NCBI GenBank assembly: GCA_937870635.1
Contig: CALMZP010000109.1
Location: forward strand, 21,947-85,946
Source of the DNA: an uncultured Acidobacteriota bacterium
Lineage (GTDB): Bacteria; Acidobacteriota; Thermoanaerobaculia; Gp7-AA8
Length of the DNA stretch: 64,000 nt
Reading direction: 5' to 3'
Under the pieces are notes generated by a model. The model was not told the DNA's origin and made no database searches. It was given only the letters and a program-made list of their open reading frames with translations. Shown here piece after piece: positions 46,139 through 55,020 of this stretch. Within the stretch, counting starts at the first letter, position 1; every line of letters begins with the position of its first letter. Position numbers and translations under genes: made by a program.

Positions 46139-48820
46139 TCATCGTGATGCGCCGAGATTCGCGCCGAGATAGAGGGAATCGTTGGTGGTGTTGTCGACGA
46201 ACGCCCCGTATGCTCCGATGACACCGGAGAGGGGAGAGACCCGGATCAGAACGGGACCTGACACGTTGATCGCTCGGGCTCGGAAGATGTCGTTGAGCTG
46301 CATGCCGCCGGACATCGGTACGCTCGCCGTAAACTCGTCGACGGGCCTGCCACTGGAATCGACGATCTGAACGCGCACGTTCGCCGGTCCCGTGCCGCCC
46401 CATGGCGTCACCTCGACCAGGCCGATGTTCGTGCGGTAGCGCGGATCGGCGATGGCGCCGAGGATCTCGAGCGTGTCGCCAGCTGTTCCCATCTGAAAGT
46501 TGTTGAGTGGGGGCATCAGGAATCCGTAGGTGCCGCCATTCCCGTCCACGGAATACGTGCGTGATGTGATTCTCACGCCATTGCTGTCGCCCGTAGACTG
46601 GTAACGGAGCTTGGCAATGCCGGTCCGGTTGAACGCTGTCTTGAGGACGTCGCGGATGACGCGGGCCTCGTTCGGAAGGAGCGTCATCGGGAGATTCAGA
46701 AGCTGCGGGCTGTCCCACATCTGCGCCTGAATCGTGACGAATCGGGCCTGTGGTGAGGGGTTGTAGAGATAGAGGTCGCTCCTGAAGTGCGAGTCGTTTG
46801 CGCCATCGAGGTGGCCGATCGCGGGAATGGTTCGAGCGATCGGCGCGGGAAGGTCAGGCGGAAAATACGTCGCGTCATTCGTGCGGTTGTCTGTCACGAA
46901 GACCGATGCGATGGCGTGGCCGGCGACCGGACGGATCAACAGCGCGCCGGTGTCGAACGGCAGCAGGCCCATGTGCGCGCCTACTCCATTGACCCGGAGC
47001 TGACCGCCGGCGGAAGTCGTGAACATCACGTCGGTAAAGCCGGCCGGGCCGGAGAGGCCTGCCGCGTTGAGCGCGGTGCTCGTGCCGGCGCCGGAGGTGT
47101 CGGTGATGACGAGGTTGGTGCGGAAATCGCGACCGAGGAACGCTCCTGCAAACGAGACCGGAAAGCGAGGGCTGGCCGCGGCCGCGTACATGTCGATCGC
47201 ATTCATGCCGAAGCCGAACGTGCCCGGCGTCGTCTGCGACTGCGAATACGTCCGGCTGGTAACGGACACGCTCTTCGCCGGCACGATGAAGAACGCGCCG
47301 AGGCCGGAATCGTGACCGAAGATGGTGAGGAGCGCGTCGGGAGCGAGGCGGATCTCGCGCGGCGCGAGCGTCATCGCTCGTACGCTCACATTTGCTGCGG
47401 CTGTATCTCCCTCGGGGATGAAGCGGATCTCGACGGTCTGCGCTTCGTCATACGGGTTGTAGAAGATGACGTCGGTCCGCCAGTAGCTGCCGAACGCTCC
47501 GGGCGTGCGACCGACGGAGGGCAGAATCAGTTTTTGCTTCAGCGAGCCGCGGACCACACCCCACTCCTGGACCACGTCGCCGCCACCACCTCCCGCGGAG
47601 ACGCCTCCTCCTCCTCCGGCCCATCGCAGTCCTGAGTCGAACACGAATGGTTCGCCAAGCGCGACCTTCTCCACGTCGAGATGGACGAACCCTTTGTTGC
47701 GTTCTTCATTGAGGAAAAGCTCGTCGTATTCGCGCGGTGCCGGTTCGCCGGCATTCCATATGGCGAGCGCCGGATCGATGAAGAGAATCTGATTGGGGAG
47801 GCGGCGCGGAATGTGGACCTGCACGAGAAGCCGCGTCCCGGACGATCCCGCATGCAGCGCTTCGACTTCGGGAGCGGTGATGTCCTCCCAGTGCTTCACG
47901 AGTCCGGCGCTGCCGTGCTGATAGAGAATCGTCGGCGAGCCTGGCCCGCGGCGAATCAGCCACGCGCCAGTGTGATCGAACGTCGGAACGGCGAAGAGGC
48001 CGAGATAGACCTGGCTCGGCGCTTCCATCACGGCGGTCCTGGTGCCTCCATTGACGAGCCATAGCGTGTTGGAGGCTCCCGTCCACTCATGAACGTATGC
48101 CGAGCCGCTCGGCGTTATCCATCCCTCGGCCAGATTGGTTCCGGCGACTGCGAACTTGTTCGAAACAGAGCTCGTGACCGTATCGAGCGTCAGGACCTCG
48201 GTGCCGCTCTGAACCAGCACGCGCCGTCCCTCGCGGTCGGTGCCGATGAGACGCGGATTTGCCACTGCCAGGACGTTGCGCGCCGTGCCGCCGGCGCTGA
48301 TCGCGAAGACAGCCTGCTGAGACGTGATGATGAACGGATCTGCTTCGGTGCCGATGCGAATCGCCGAGCCGCGGCCGCCGGCGAATGGTCCCCCAACATC
48401 GGTCGAGCTCATCACGTGAGTGATGTTGAAGCTTTCGACGGGGAGCACCTTCCAGGTCGCGCCGGCGTCGCTGCTGAACATGAATCGCAGCGCCCCGGCG
48501 TGAGTTGTCTGGATGAGAATCGACGGCACGCCCGCGGCGTTTTCACGAACCGCGGCCGCGCCGATGGATACATTCGAATCATCCTGGGGATAAATCACCG
48601 ACGGTGCCTTCTCACCCTTCGAGTCATAAATGACGAGTTGCGAGGACGTGAACCCCGATCCAGGTCTCGATTCGACGAGAACGAAGTGGCGGTTCATGCG
48701 GTGCTGCACCGCGGGAAACGCGACCCGGTCGGTATACGGCGCGTACGAGATCACGCGGGCCATTGCGGGCAGGCAGAAGACAAGGAGCACGATGAGAGCG
48801 GGATAAAGCCGGCGGATCAT
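46139..48820 (-). CDS. Large secreted protein, Asp-box plus four beta repeats (paralogue A)
   Basis: An 893-residue exported protein (signal MIRRLYPALIVLLVFCLPAM) preceded by a strong GAGGAGGACC ribosome site. Residues 22-400 look like a beta-propeller-type domain with one clear Asp-box, SSDAGATW (116-123). A Gly-rich linker (401-414) leads to four repeats of ~115 residues beginning near 447, 566, 679 and 795 (YWRTDVIFYNP, FRTNLVITDT, FRSDLYLYNP, YRTNIGLVEV). Repeats 1 and 3 end in SRTYS-x-GT(F/Y)GF; 2 and 4 end in D-N-x-TND, so the array is a duplicated pair. I know no named family. A clear paralogue is at 51952-54684. It is probably a cell-surface or secreted adhesin-like protein. Confidence 0.85.
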   Translation of the reverse strand: MIRRLYPALIVLLVFCLPAMARVISYAPYTDRVAFPAVQHRMNRHFVLVESRPGSGFTSSQLVIYDSKGEKAPSVIYPQDDSNVSIGAAAVRENAAGVPSILIQTTHAGALRFMFSSDAGATWKVLPVESFNITHVMSSTDVGGPFAGGRGSAIRIGTEADPFIITSQQAVFAISAGGTARNVLAVANPRLIGTDREGRRVLVQSGTEVLTLDTVTSSVSNKFAVAGTNLAEGWITPSGSAYVHEWTGASNTLWLVNGGTRTAVMEAPSQVYLGLFAVPTFDHTGAWLIRRGPGSPTILYQHGSAGLVKHWEDITAPEVEALHAGSSGTRLLVQVHIPRRLPNQILFIDPALAIWNAGEPAPREYDELFLNEERNKGFVHLDVEKVALGEPFVFDSGLRWAGGGGGVSAGGGGGDVVQEWGVVRGSLKQKLILPSVGRTPGAFGSYWRTDVIFYNPYDEAQTVEIRFIPEGDTAAANVSVRAMTLAPREIRLAPDALLTIFGHDSGLGAFFIVPAKSVSVTSRTYSQSQTTPGTFGFGMNAIDMYAAAASPRFPVSFAGAFLGRDFRTNLVITDTSGAGTSTALNAAGLSGPAGFTDVMFTTSAGGQLRVNGVGAHMGLLPFDTGALLIRPVAGHAIASVFVTDNRTNDATYFPPDLPAPIARTIPAIGHLDGANDSHFRSDLYLYNPSPQARFVTIQAQMWDSPQLLNLPMTLLPNEARVIRDVLKTAFNRTGIAKLRYQSTGDSNGVRITSRTYSVDGNGGTYGFLMPPLNNFQMGTAGDTLEILGAIADPRYRTNIGLVEVTPWGGTGPANVRVQIVDSSGRPVDEFTASVPMSGGMQLNDIFRARAINVSGPVLIRVSPLSGVIGAYGAFVDNTTNDSLYLGANLGASR

Positions 48821-48991
48821 TGGCAGGTCCTCCTCGGTTGCAGATTTTATGTGAACATAGCATGAAAGGCGTGGTTATTTCTGGGATTTCAATGTTGTAG
48901 CAGCAAATCATGATGCTGCAATGACTTCCGTCGCCAAATGCGACCTGCCACGATTGGTCGCTTCCGGCGGTGACTGCGATACATTGCCAGC

Positions 48992-51340
48992 GTGAACAAT
49001 CACGGATCGATCCCGACGCGCCGGTCCCTCGACCGGCGCTTTCTTTTTTGCGCCACGCTTTTCCTGGTCGCTTCCTGCGCGACCGTCCCCCCGATTGCCA
49101 AGGTCTTCGATCCCGCGAAGCTGCGGGAGATCGACGCCTCCATCGAGCGCGCCATCGACGACGGGCGCATCCCCGGTGGAGTGCTGTGGATCGAGCGACA
49201 CGGTGCGATCTATGGGAAGACCTACGGCAACCGCGCAGTGGAGCCACAGGTCGAGGCGCTGACGCCCGATACGATCTACGACGCGGCGTCGATCACCAAG
49301 GTCGTGGCCACCGCGCCGTCGATCTGGCTGCTCATTCAGCAGGGGAAGGTCGAGCTGGATGCGCCTGTGGCCCGTTACATCCCGGAGATCGCGTCGAAAG
49401 ACATCACCGTCCGGCACCTTCTCACTCATACGTCCGGGCTGAAGGCCGGCCTCTCACTGGCGCAGCCGTGGCGCGGATACGACGAGGGGATCCGGCGGGC
49501 CGCCGCGGAAGTGCCGACCAACAAGCCGGGCGCCATCTTCCGCTACAGCGACGTGAACTACATCCTCCTCGGCGAGGTCGTCCGCCGCCTCTCGGGGCAG
49601 ACGCTCGATGAGTTCTCACGCGAGCACATCTTCAAGCCGCTGGGCATGAGGGATACGCGGTTCTTTCCCGTGGGCGGGGTCGCCCGCGCTCCACTGACCC
49701 GCGTGGCGCCGACGGAACGCTTCGATGGCGAAGGCATTCTGCGCGGTATCGTCCACGATCCCACGTCGCGGCGCATGGGCGGAGTGGCCGGACACGCCGG
49801 CCTTTTCACGACCGTCGACGATCTCGCGAAGTTCGCCCGCGCTCTTCTCGCCGGAGGCGGCAAGGTCTTCACGCCGGAAACCGTGCGGGCCATGACCAGC
49901 GTTCAGTCCCCACCCGGCGTCGCGGTTCGCCGCGCCGGCGGTTTCGACCTGGAGTCCGTCTACGCCCGGCCGCGTGGAAACTTCCCTCTCGGCTCGTACG
50001 GGCACACGGGATGGACGGGCGGCTTCATGTGGATCGATCCGTACTCGGAAACGTTCTACGTGTTCCTTTCCAATCGCGTTCATCCGGACGGGCGGGGGAA
50101 CGTCGTCCCGCTGCAGCGCGAGCTCGGGCGGCTCGTGTCCGAAGCGGTCCGCGGTGTGGATTACGGCAGCTTCACCAACGCGATGGCGGTGCGCAACGGC
50201 GGCGGCGTTCGTTACGCGGTGGGCGGCGGCGACGCGCAGAACGGCATCGATGTCCTGGCCGCACGAAACTATGAAACGCTGCGCGGCCTGAAAATCGGGC
50301 TGATCACCAATCACACCGGGATCGACAAGGCCGGCAATCCCACGATCGACCTCCTGCGCAGCGCGCCCGGGGTGGAGCTGGTGGCACTCTTCAGTCCCGA
50401 GCATGGGATCAGGGGACAGGCCGACGAGAAGATCGGCGACGATCGCGATGAGTTCACGGGTCTTCCCATCTACAGCCTGTACGGCGAGAGGCGGAAGCCC
50501 TCACCAGAGCAGCTCGCCAATCTCGATGCGCTCGTCTTCGACATCCAGGACATCGGCGCGCGCTTTTACACCTACATCTCCACGCTCGGCATGGCCATGG
50601 AATCGGCCGCCGAATCGAAGAAGAAGTTCTTCGTCCTCGATCGTGTCAATCCGATCGGCGGGACCATTCTCGAAGGACCGGTTCGTGACGGCGCGGAGTC
50701 ATTCGTGGCATGGCACCCGATCAACCTCCGGCACGGCATGACGGTGGGCGAGCTCGCGAAGATGTTCCGCGATGAACGCAAGATCGACGTCGATCTGACG
50801 ATCGTCGAGATCCGCAACTGGAAGCGCGATCAATGGCAGGACGAAGCGGGGCTGCCGTGGATCAACACGTCACCGAACATGCGCAGCCTCATGGCCGCCG
50901 GCCTTTACCCCGGACTCGGCCTGCTGGAGAGCGCGCTGTCGGTCGGACGCGGTACGCCCATCCCGTTCGAACAGATCGGCGCACCGTACGTCGACGCTGC
51001 GGCCCTCGAAAGAGACCTGCTTGCCCTGCGTCTTCCCGGTGTGACATTCGAGCCGGTCACATTCACTCCCGACTACAGTGTTCACAAAGGAGAGGTCTGC
51101 CACGGCCTCCGTTTCACGATCACCGACCGCCGTGCGCTGCGCGCCGTCGATCTGGGGATCGCCCTGGCCACGATTCTCTATCGCCGCTATCCGGCGCAGT
51201 TCGATCCAGAGAAGATGACCCGGCTGCTGGTTCACCCGGCGACGATGGACGCGATCAAGGCCGGGAAATCGATCGAAGAGATTCACGAACTCTGGGGATC
51301 GGATTTCGAGGAGAGACGGAAGAAGTATCTGATTTACTGA
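48992..51340 (+). CDS. AmiE-NamZ fusion: serine amidase plus exo-N-acetylmuramidase
   Basis: A 782-residue lipoprotein (lipobox VASC, Cys29). Residues ~40-400 are a beta-lactamase-fold serine hydrolase: SITK (100-103), YSDVNY (185-190) and HTG in SYGHTGWTGG. Residues ~424-782 are DUF1343 (LKIGLITNHTG; LFSPEHGIRG; DIQDIGARFYTYISTL; LLESALSVGRGTP), the NamZ/GH171 exo-beta-N-acetylmuramidase family. In Bacillus subtilis these two activities are separate proteins, AmiE and NamZ, encoded with NagZ for wall-fragment recovery; here they are fused. The start is GTG 48992. A terminator-like hairpin with a T-tract is embedded in codons 9-20. Confidence 0.92.
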   Translation: MNNHGSIPTRRSLDRRFLFCATLFLVASCATVPPIAKVFDPAKLREIDASIERAIDDGRIPGGVLWIERHGAIYGKTYGNRAVEPQVEALTPDTIYDAASITKVVATAPSIWLLIQQGKVELDAPVARYIPEIASKDITVRHLLTHTSGLKAGLSLAQPWRGYDEGIRRAAAEVPTNKPGAIFRYSDVNYILLGEVVRRLSGQTLDEFSREHIFKPLGMRDTRFFPVGGVARAPLTRVAPTERFDGEGILRGIVHDPTSRRMGGVAGHAGLFTTVDDLAKFARALLAGGGKVFTPETVRAMTSVQSPPGVAVRRAGGFDLESVYARPRGNFPLGSYGHTGWTGGFMWIDPYSETFYVFLSNRVHPDGRGNVVPLQRELGRLVSEAVRGVDYGSFTNAMAVRNGGGVRYAVGGGDAQNGIDVLAARNYETLRGLKIGLITNHTGIDKAGNPTIDLLRSAPGVELVALFSPEHGIRGQADEKIGDDRDEFTGLPIYSLYGERRKPSPEQLANLDALVFDIQDIGARFYTYISTLGMAMESAAESKKKFFVLDRVNPIGGTILEGPVRDGAESFVAWHPINLRHGMTVGELAKMFRDERKIDVDLTIVEIRNWKRDQWQDEAGLPWINTSPNMRSLMAAGLYPGLGLLESALSVGRGTPIPFEQIGAPYVDAAALERDLLALRLPGVTFEPVTFTPDYSVHKGEVCHGLRFTITDRRALRAVDLGIALATILYRRYPAQFDPEKMTRLLVHPATMDAIKAGKSIEEIHELWGSDFEERRKKYLIY
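49018..49049 (+). promoter_or_regulatory. Terminator-like hairpin within the amiE-namZ coding start
   Basis: GCGCCGGTC-CCTC-GACCGGCGC followed by TTTCTTTTTT: a 9-bp perfect stem, tetraloop and T-tract, inside codons 9-20. It is identical at 29 of 31 positions to the true terminator at 46102-46132, so it was probably copied from it or from the same repeat family. It could cause early termination (attenuation), and its T-tract encodes the RRFLF part of the signal peptide. Confidence 0.8.
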
Positions 51341-51348
51341 GTGAAAAT

Positions 51349-51380
51349 CCTTCTCCCCCACTCTTCGGTGGGGGAGAAGG
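51349..51380. terminator. Bidirectional hairpin terminator between convergent genes
   Basis: A 13-bp perfect stem CCTTCTCCCCCAC / GTGGGGGAGAAGG with loop TCTTCG, 8 bases after the amiE-namZ stop and 11 bases from the end of the convergent lipoprotein gene. It lacks a long T-tract on the plus strand, while AAAATCC on its left gives a short T-run for leftward transcripts. Confidence 0.65.
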
Positions 51381-51391
51381 GAGAAACTGCC

Positions 51392-51898
51392 CTATGCCGC
51401 CGCTTTGCTCGCGTCGGTGATGTTGAACTGCTGCTGATTGACCTTCTCGTCGCCGATCCAGACCTCGGCGCGATAGTCGCCCTTGGCCCACGAGGCCGTG
51501 CTGGGTGACGAGAACGACAGGTACTTCTGTCCGGAGACTACCGGCTTGTTTTCCTCGCCGATCTTGGTCTCGTTCGGGCCGTACCACACGACCTTGACCT
51601 GCGAGTTCGGCGGGGCGTCGCCGACTTCCATCGTCAGGTAAACGGTCTGTCCAGGCGCGAAATCGTCGCCCGTCTTGCCGGCGACCATCGAGCCATCCGG
51701 AGCGAGCTCGCTGCCGATGGTGACGTCGTCAATCCATGACTGGGCCGTGGTCGGAGCGATGTCCGAGGGGCTCGAAGTTCCAGCCTGTTCCGTGGTCACA
51801 GTGGAGGCGGGTGGTTCTGCGGTTTCATCGCGGCCACACGCCGCGAGCGCCATCGAAAGCGCCAGGATGAGGATCAGTAGTCCGAGTTTCTTATTCAT
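51392..51898 (-). CDS. Hypothetical lipoprotein with beta-sandwich-like domain
   Basis: A 168-residue lipoprotein (signal KKLGLLILILALSMALAAC, lipobox LAAC). A Thr/Ser/Pro-rich linker is followed by a domain with regular beta strands: DFAPGQTVYLTMEVGDAPPN, VKVVWYGPNETKIGEE and GDYRAEVWIGDEKVNQQQF. This resembles immunoglobulin-like modules used to sense or modify wall stress, but I cannot name a family. An AAAGGAGT ribosome site lies upstream. It sits between the amiE-namZ fusion and paralogue B; the start of paralogue B's 3' end is 53 bases away, same strand. Confidence 0.78.
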   Translation of the reverse strand: MNKKLGLLILILALSMALAACGRDETAEPPASTVTTEQAGTSSPSDIAPTTAQSWIDDVTIGSELAPDGSMVAGKTGDDFAPGQTVYLTMEVGDAPPNSQVKVVWYGPNETKIGEENKPVVSGQKYLSFSSPSTASWAKGDYRAEVWIGDEKVNQQQFNITDASKAAA

Positions 51899-51951
51899 GT
51901 GTGACTCCTTTACGGGAGTGGCACACAGCAGAAGACGTGCCGGACTCGACC

Positions 51952-54684
51952 CTACTCCTTCGCCGCCAGGTTCGCGCTCAGGTAACTCGCGTCATTGCTG
52001 CGGTTATCGATGTGTGTGGCGTACGCACCGATGAGTCCGCCAAGCGGCGAAACCCGGATCATCACCGGCCCCTTCACCGTCAACCTGCGCGCCCGGAAGA
52101 CGTCGTTGAGCTGCATCCCTCCGGCGAACGGCACGCTGACGGTGAACGAGTCCGCCACGTTGCCCGTCGCATTGACGATCTCGATCTTCACGCTGACCGA
52201 CGGCCCGATCCCGACGCCGGTGAGGTCGACCAGGCCGATGTTCGTCCGGTAATCGTCGTCCGCCACCGCGCCCAGGATTTCGAGCGTGTCCCCCGAACCG
52301 CCGCTCTGGAAGTTGTTGAGCGGCGGCATGAGGAAGCCATACGTCCCGCCGTCGTCGTTGACGCTGTAGGTTCGCGACGTCACGCGGACGCCGTTCGCGT
52401 TTCCATCCATCGACTGATAGCGAAGCCGCGCGATGCCCCTGCGGCCGAACATCGTCTGCAGCACATCGCGGACGACCCTGGCCTCGTTCGGCAGCATCGT
52501 GAACTGCAGCGTGGCCGTGTCCGGAGAGTCCCACATGCGCACCTGCAGTGTGAGCGTACGGATCTGCGCCGTGGGATTGTAGATGTACAGATCGCTGCGG
52601 AACCGCGAATTGTTCGCGCCGTCGACGTGGCCGATCGCCGGGATCGTTCGTACGATTGGCGCCGGAAGATCGGGGGGGAAGAACGTCGTGTCGTTGGTGC
52701 GGTTGTCGATGGTGAACACCGATGCGATGGCGCTGCCGCGGGTGGGCTGGAAGAGAAGCGCGCCTGTCTCGTAAGGGTAGACGCCGATCATCGGCCCGAT
52801 GCCGTTGATCTGCTGCTGTCCCTTCGGGCCTACTTCGAACCTCACGTCCGACAGTCCCATGAGACCCGTGGTGCCCGCTGCGCGGAGGCCGCTCACCGAT
52901 CCATGCTCTCCCGCATCGGTGATCACGAGGTTCGTCCGGTAGTTCGTGCCGAGGAAGGCGCCGGCGAAGGTGACGGGGAAGCGGGCGCTGGCTGCCGCCG
53001 CGAACATGTCGACCGCGGGCATGTTGAACCCGTAGGTCCCTGTGGCCGCCTTCGAATAGGTGCGGCTGGTCATCGTGACGCCGCTCTCGGGCTCGATGAA
53101 GAAGGCTCCGGTCCCTGCCTCCATTCCGAACAACGACTCGAGAACGTCTTCGATGAGCCGCGTCTCATTCGCGGCAAGCGTGACGGTCCGCAGGGGATTC
53201 TCCGCTGTCGTGGCCGGTGCGCCCGTCGGTGCGAAACGGATGTCCACCTTCTGGGGAGTCGAAGCGGGGTTGTTGATGATGACATCCGTCACCCAGTAGC
53301 TGTCGAATGCTCCCGCCGTGCGCCCGACCGCCGGCAGCACGAGCCGTTGCTTGAGCGACGCGCGCACGACGCCCCATTCCTGAATGACGTCTCCGCCGCC
53401 TCCCGGTGGAGTGGAGGGCGAAACGCCGCCCCCGAATCCAGCGAATCGGATCCCCGAGTCGAACACGAACGGCTCGCCGTCCGCGATCTTCTCGACGTCG
53501 AGATGGACGAACCCTTTATTCAACTGCTCGTCCATGTACAGCTCGTCGTAGACGCGCGGCGCCGGCTGGCCCTCGCTCCAGATGGCAAGAGCGGGATCCT
53601 GAAAGATGCGCTGATCGGCCTGGGGACGCGGACGATGAACCTGGACGAGCAGTTTCGTCCCCGACGATCCCGCGTGCAACGCCTCCACCTCGGGCGCCGT
53701 GATGTCCTCCCACTGCTTGACGAGGTCCGCGGACGCCGTGTGTTTGTAGAGAACCGTCGGCTTGCCGGGCCCCCGCTCGATGATCCATGCGCCGGAGTAA
53801 TCCCACGTTGGAATCGCAAACAGCCCGAGCGCGCTGAAGGAAGGGATTTCGTGCACGATGCTCCGCACGCCATCACGAATGCGCATGAGCCGGAACGTGC
53901 CGGAGCGCTCCTCGATGTAAACCTCTCCGGACGGCGTGATCCACCCCTCTTCGCTCGGGATGGTCGAATCGACAAGTGTCGAGATGCCTGTCGTGATGTC
54001 GAGCATCGACAGTCCGTGTGCGCTGCGTACGAGAAACCGGGATCCGGTCGCGTCTCGGCCGAGCAGCTCTACGGTGACCGACGCATTCGTGGGGCGCCAC
54101 AGCTCGCGCGTCGTTCCGTCGGCGCTGACCGAAAAGACGGCTTCCCTGTTCGTGACGATGAAGGGATGGTTCTCGTTGCCGATCCGCATCCGGGACCCGC
54201 GTCCGCCGGCGAACGGGCCGCCGAGATCGACTCCGGACGGAAACGGACCGTAGTAGTTCGGGACCGCGATGCTGAGTTTCTTCCAGGTGGTCCCGGCATC
54301 CCTGCTGAAGATGAACACGGGCGGCCACTGGTTGTTGGTGTCGAGCACCAGGGCGAGGATCGTCGGAACTCCCGCCGCGTTCTCCCGAACCGCGGCGCTG
54401 AAGAAGAGTGTCGTGCCTTCCTTCGGATAGACGACCTTCGGCTCTTCGATTCCGAGGAAATCGTAGACGACGAGCTGTCCGATGATCCCGGGTGCCTGAA
54501 CCGGCGGCAGCGCCGCCCCGCCACCAAGAGAGGTCGCGGGACCTTCGATCAGGACGAAGTGCCTGTTCATGCGGTGCTGGTGCGCCGGCACCGCTGACCG
54601 GTCGGTGTAAGGGCTGTAGGAAATGACCCGGGCCTGAACTGTGATCGCGAGGAGAAGGAGGGGAAGGAGAAGGAGGCGGCGCAT
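51952..54684 (-). CDS. Large secreted protein, Asp-box plus four beta repeats (paralogue B)
   Basis: A 910-residue paralogue of the protein at 46139-48820, alignable end to end: shared RVISYSPYTDR start, QHRMNRHFVLIEG, the Asp-box SRDAGTTW, HAGSSGTKLLVQVH, a Gly/Pro-rich linker (VSPSTPPGGGGD), and the same four ~115-residue repeats (YWVTDVIINNP, YRTNLVITDAG, FRSDLYIYNP, YRTNIGLVDL). The signal peptide is MRRLLLLPLLLLAITVQA. The two copies flank the amiE-namZ fusion and lipoprotein, suggesting duplication of the ancestor around those genes. Function unknown; surface exposure is inferred. Confidence 0.85.
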   Translation of the reverse strand: MRRLLLLPLLLLAITVQARVISYSPYTDRSAVPAHQHRMNRHFVLIEGPATSLGGGAALPPVQAPGIIGQLVVYDFLGIEEPKVVYPKEGTTLFFSAAVRENAAGVPTILALVLDTNNQWPPVFIFSRDAGTTWKKLSIAVPNYYGPFPSGVDLGGPFAGGRGSRMRIGNENHPFIVTNREAVFSVSADGTTRELWRPTNASVTVELLGRDATGSRFLVRSAHGLSMLDITTGISTLVDSTIPSEEGWITPSGEVYIEERSGTFRLMRIRDGVRSIVHEIPSFSALGLFAIPTWDYSGAWIIERGPGKPTVLYKHTASADLVKQWEDITAPEVEALHAGSSGTKLLVQVHRPRPQADQRIFQDPALAIWSEGQPAPRVYDELYMDEQLNKGFVHLDVEKIADGEPFVFDSGIRFAGFGGGVSPSTPPGGGGDVIQEWGVVRASLKQRLVLPAVGRTAGAFDSYWVTDVIINNPASTPQKVDIRFAPTGAPATTAENPLRTVTLAANETRLIEDVLESLFGMEAGTGAFFIEPESGVTMTSRTYSKAATGTYGFNMPAVDMFAAAASARFPVTFAGAFLGTNYRTNLVITDAGEHGSVSGLRAAGTTGLMGLSDVRFEVGPKGQQQINGIGPMIGVYPYETGALLFQPTRGSAIASVFTIDNRTNDTTFFPPDLPAPIVRTIPAIGHVDGANNSRFRSDLYIYNPTAQIRTLTLQVRMWDSPDTATLQFTMLPNEARVVRDVLQTMFGRRGIARLRYQSMDGNANGVRVTSRTYSVNDDGGTYGFLMPPLNNFQSGGSGDTLEILGAVADDDYRTNIGLVDLTGVGIGPSVSVKIEIVNATGNVADSFTVSVPFAGGMQLNDVFRARRLTVKGPVMIRVSPLGGLIGAYATHIDNRSNDASYLSANLAAKE

Positions 54685-54709
54685 GGGAGCAATCTACCCC
54701 CTGCCGCCC

Positions 54710-54976
54710 TCCCTTGCCACCCGTGACGCCGCCCACCCCGCCGCCGTGACGCCACCCGCCCTTTCCACCCGTGACGCCTTTCACCCGCCCGCCCGTGACG
54801 CCACCCTCCCAGCCACCGTGACGGAGGACGGGTGGGGAGCTGACTCGGCCACACGGCGGTCAGGGGGCAGCGGCGTTACGGGCGGAAGGGCGGAGGCGTC
54901 ACGGGGGAAGGGGCGGCCGGCGTCACGGTGGGTCGGGTGGGCGGCGTCACGGTAGGGCGGGTGGGAGGCGTCACGC
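54710..54976. repeat. Array of CGTGACGCC words in two opposed blocks
   Basis: The left block has five CGTGACGCC-type words at ~22-25 base intervals (54722, 54745, 54770, 54794, 54817), embedded in C-rich spacers. The right block has five complementary GGCGT(C/T)ACGG words (about 54872, 54894, 54919, 54942, 54967) in G-rich spacers. Together they make a giant imperfect inverted repeat of about 265 bases between paralogue B and the tetR promoter. Nothing in it looks coding; the frames through it are low-complexity. It makes up the left half of the 484-base gap. Confidence 0.8.
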
Positions 54977-54985
54977 GTTCGTGAC

Positions 54986-55014
54986 TGGACAATTCGATCC
55001 AGTGACCCTATATT
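54986..55014 (+). promoter_or_regulatory. Sigma-70-type promoter of the tetR-efflux operon
   Basis: TGGACA (54986-54991) and TATATT (55009-55014) are separated by exactly 17 bases. The predicted transcription start (~55021) falls at the left edge of the TetR-type palindrome 55021-55038. Confidence 0.75.
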
Positions 55015-55020
55015 CGCCGC

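Noticed and set aside
54710-54976. CRISPR-like array of 9-base words about 23 bases apart.
   Set aside because: The words are too short, the blocks are inverted relative to each other, spacers are low-complexity and there is no leader or cas gene.
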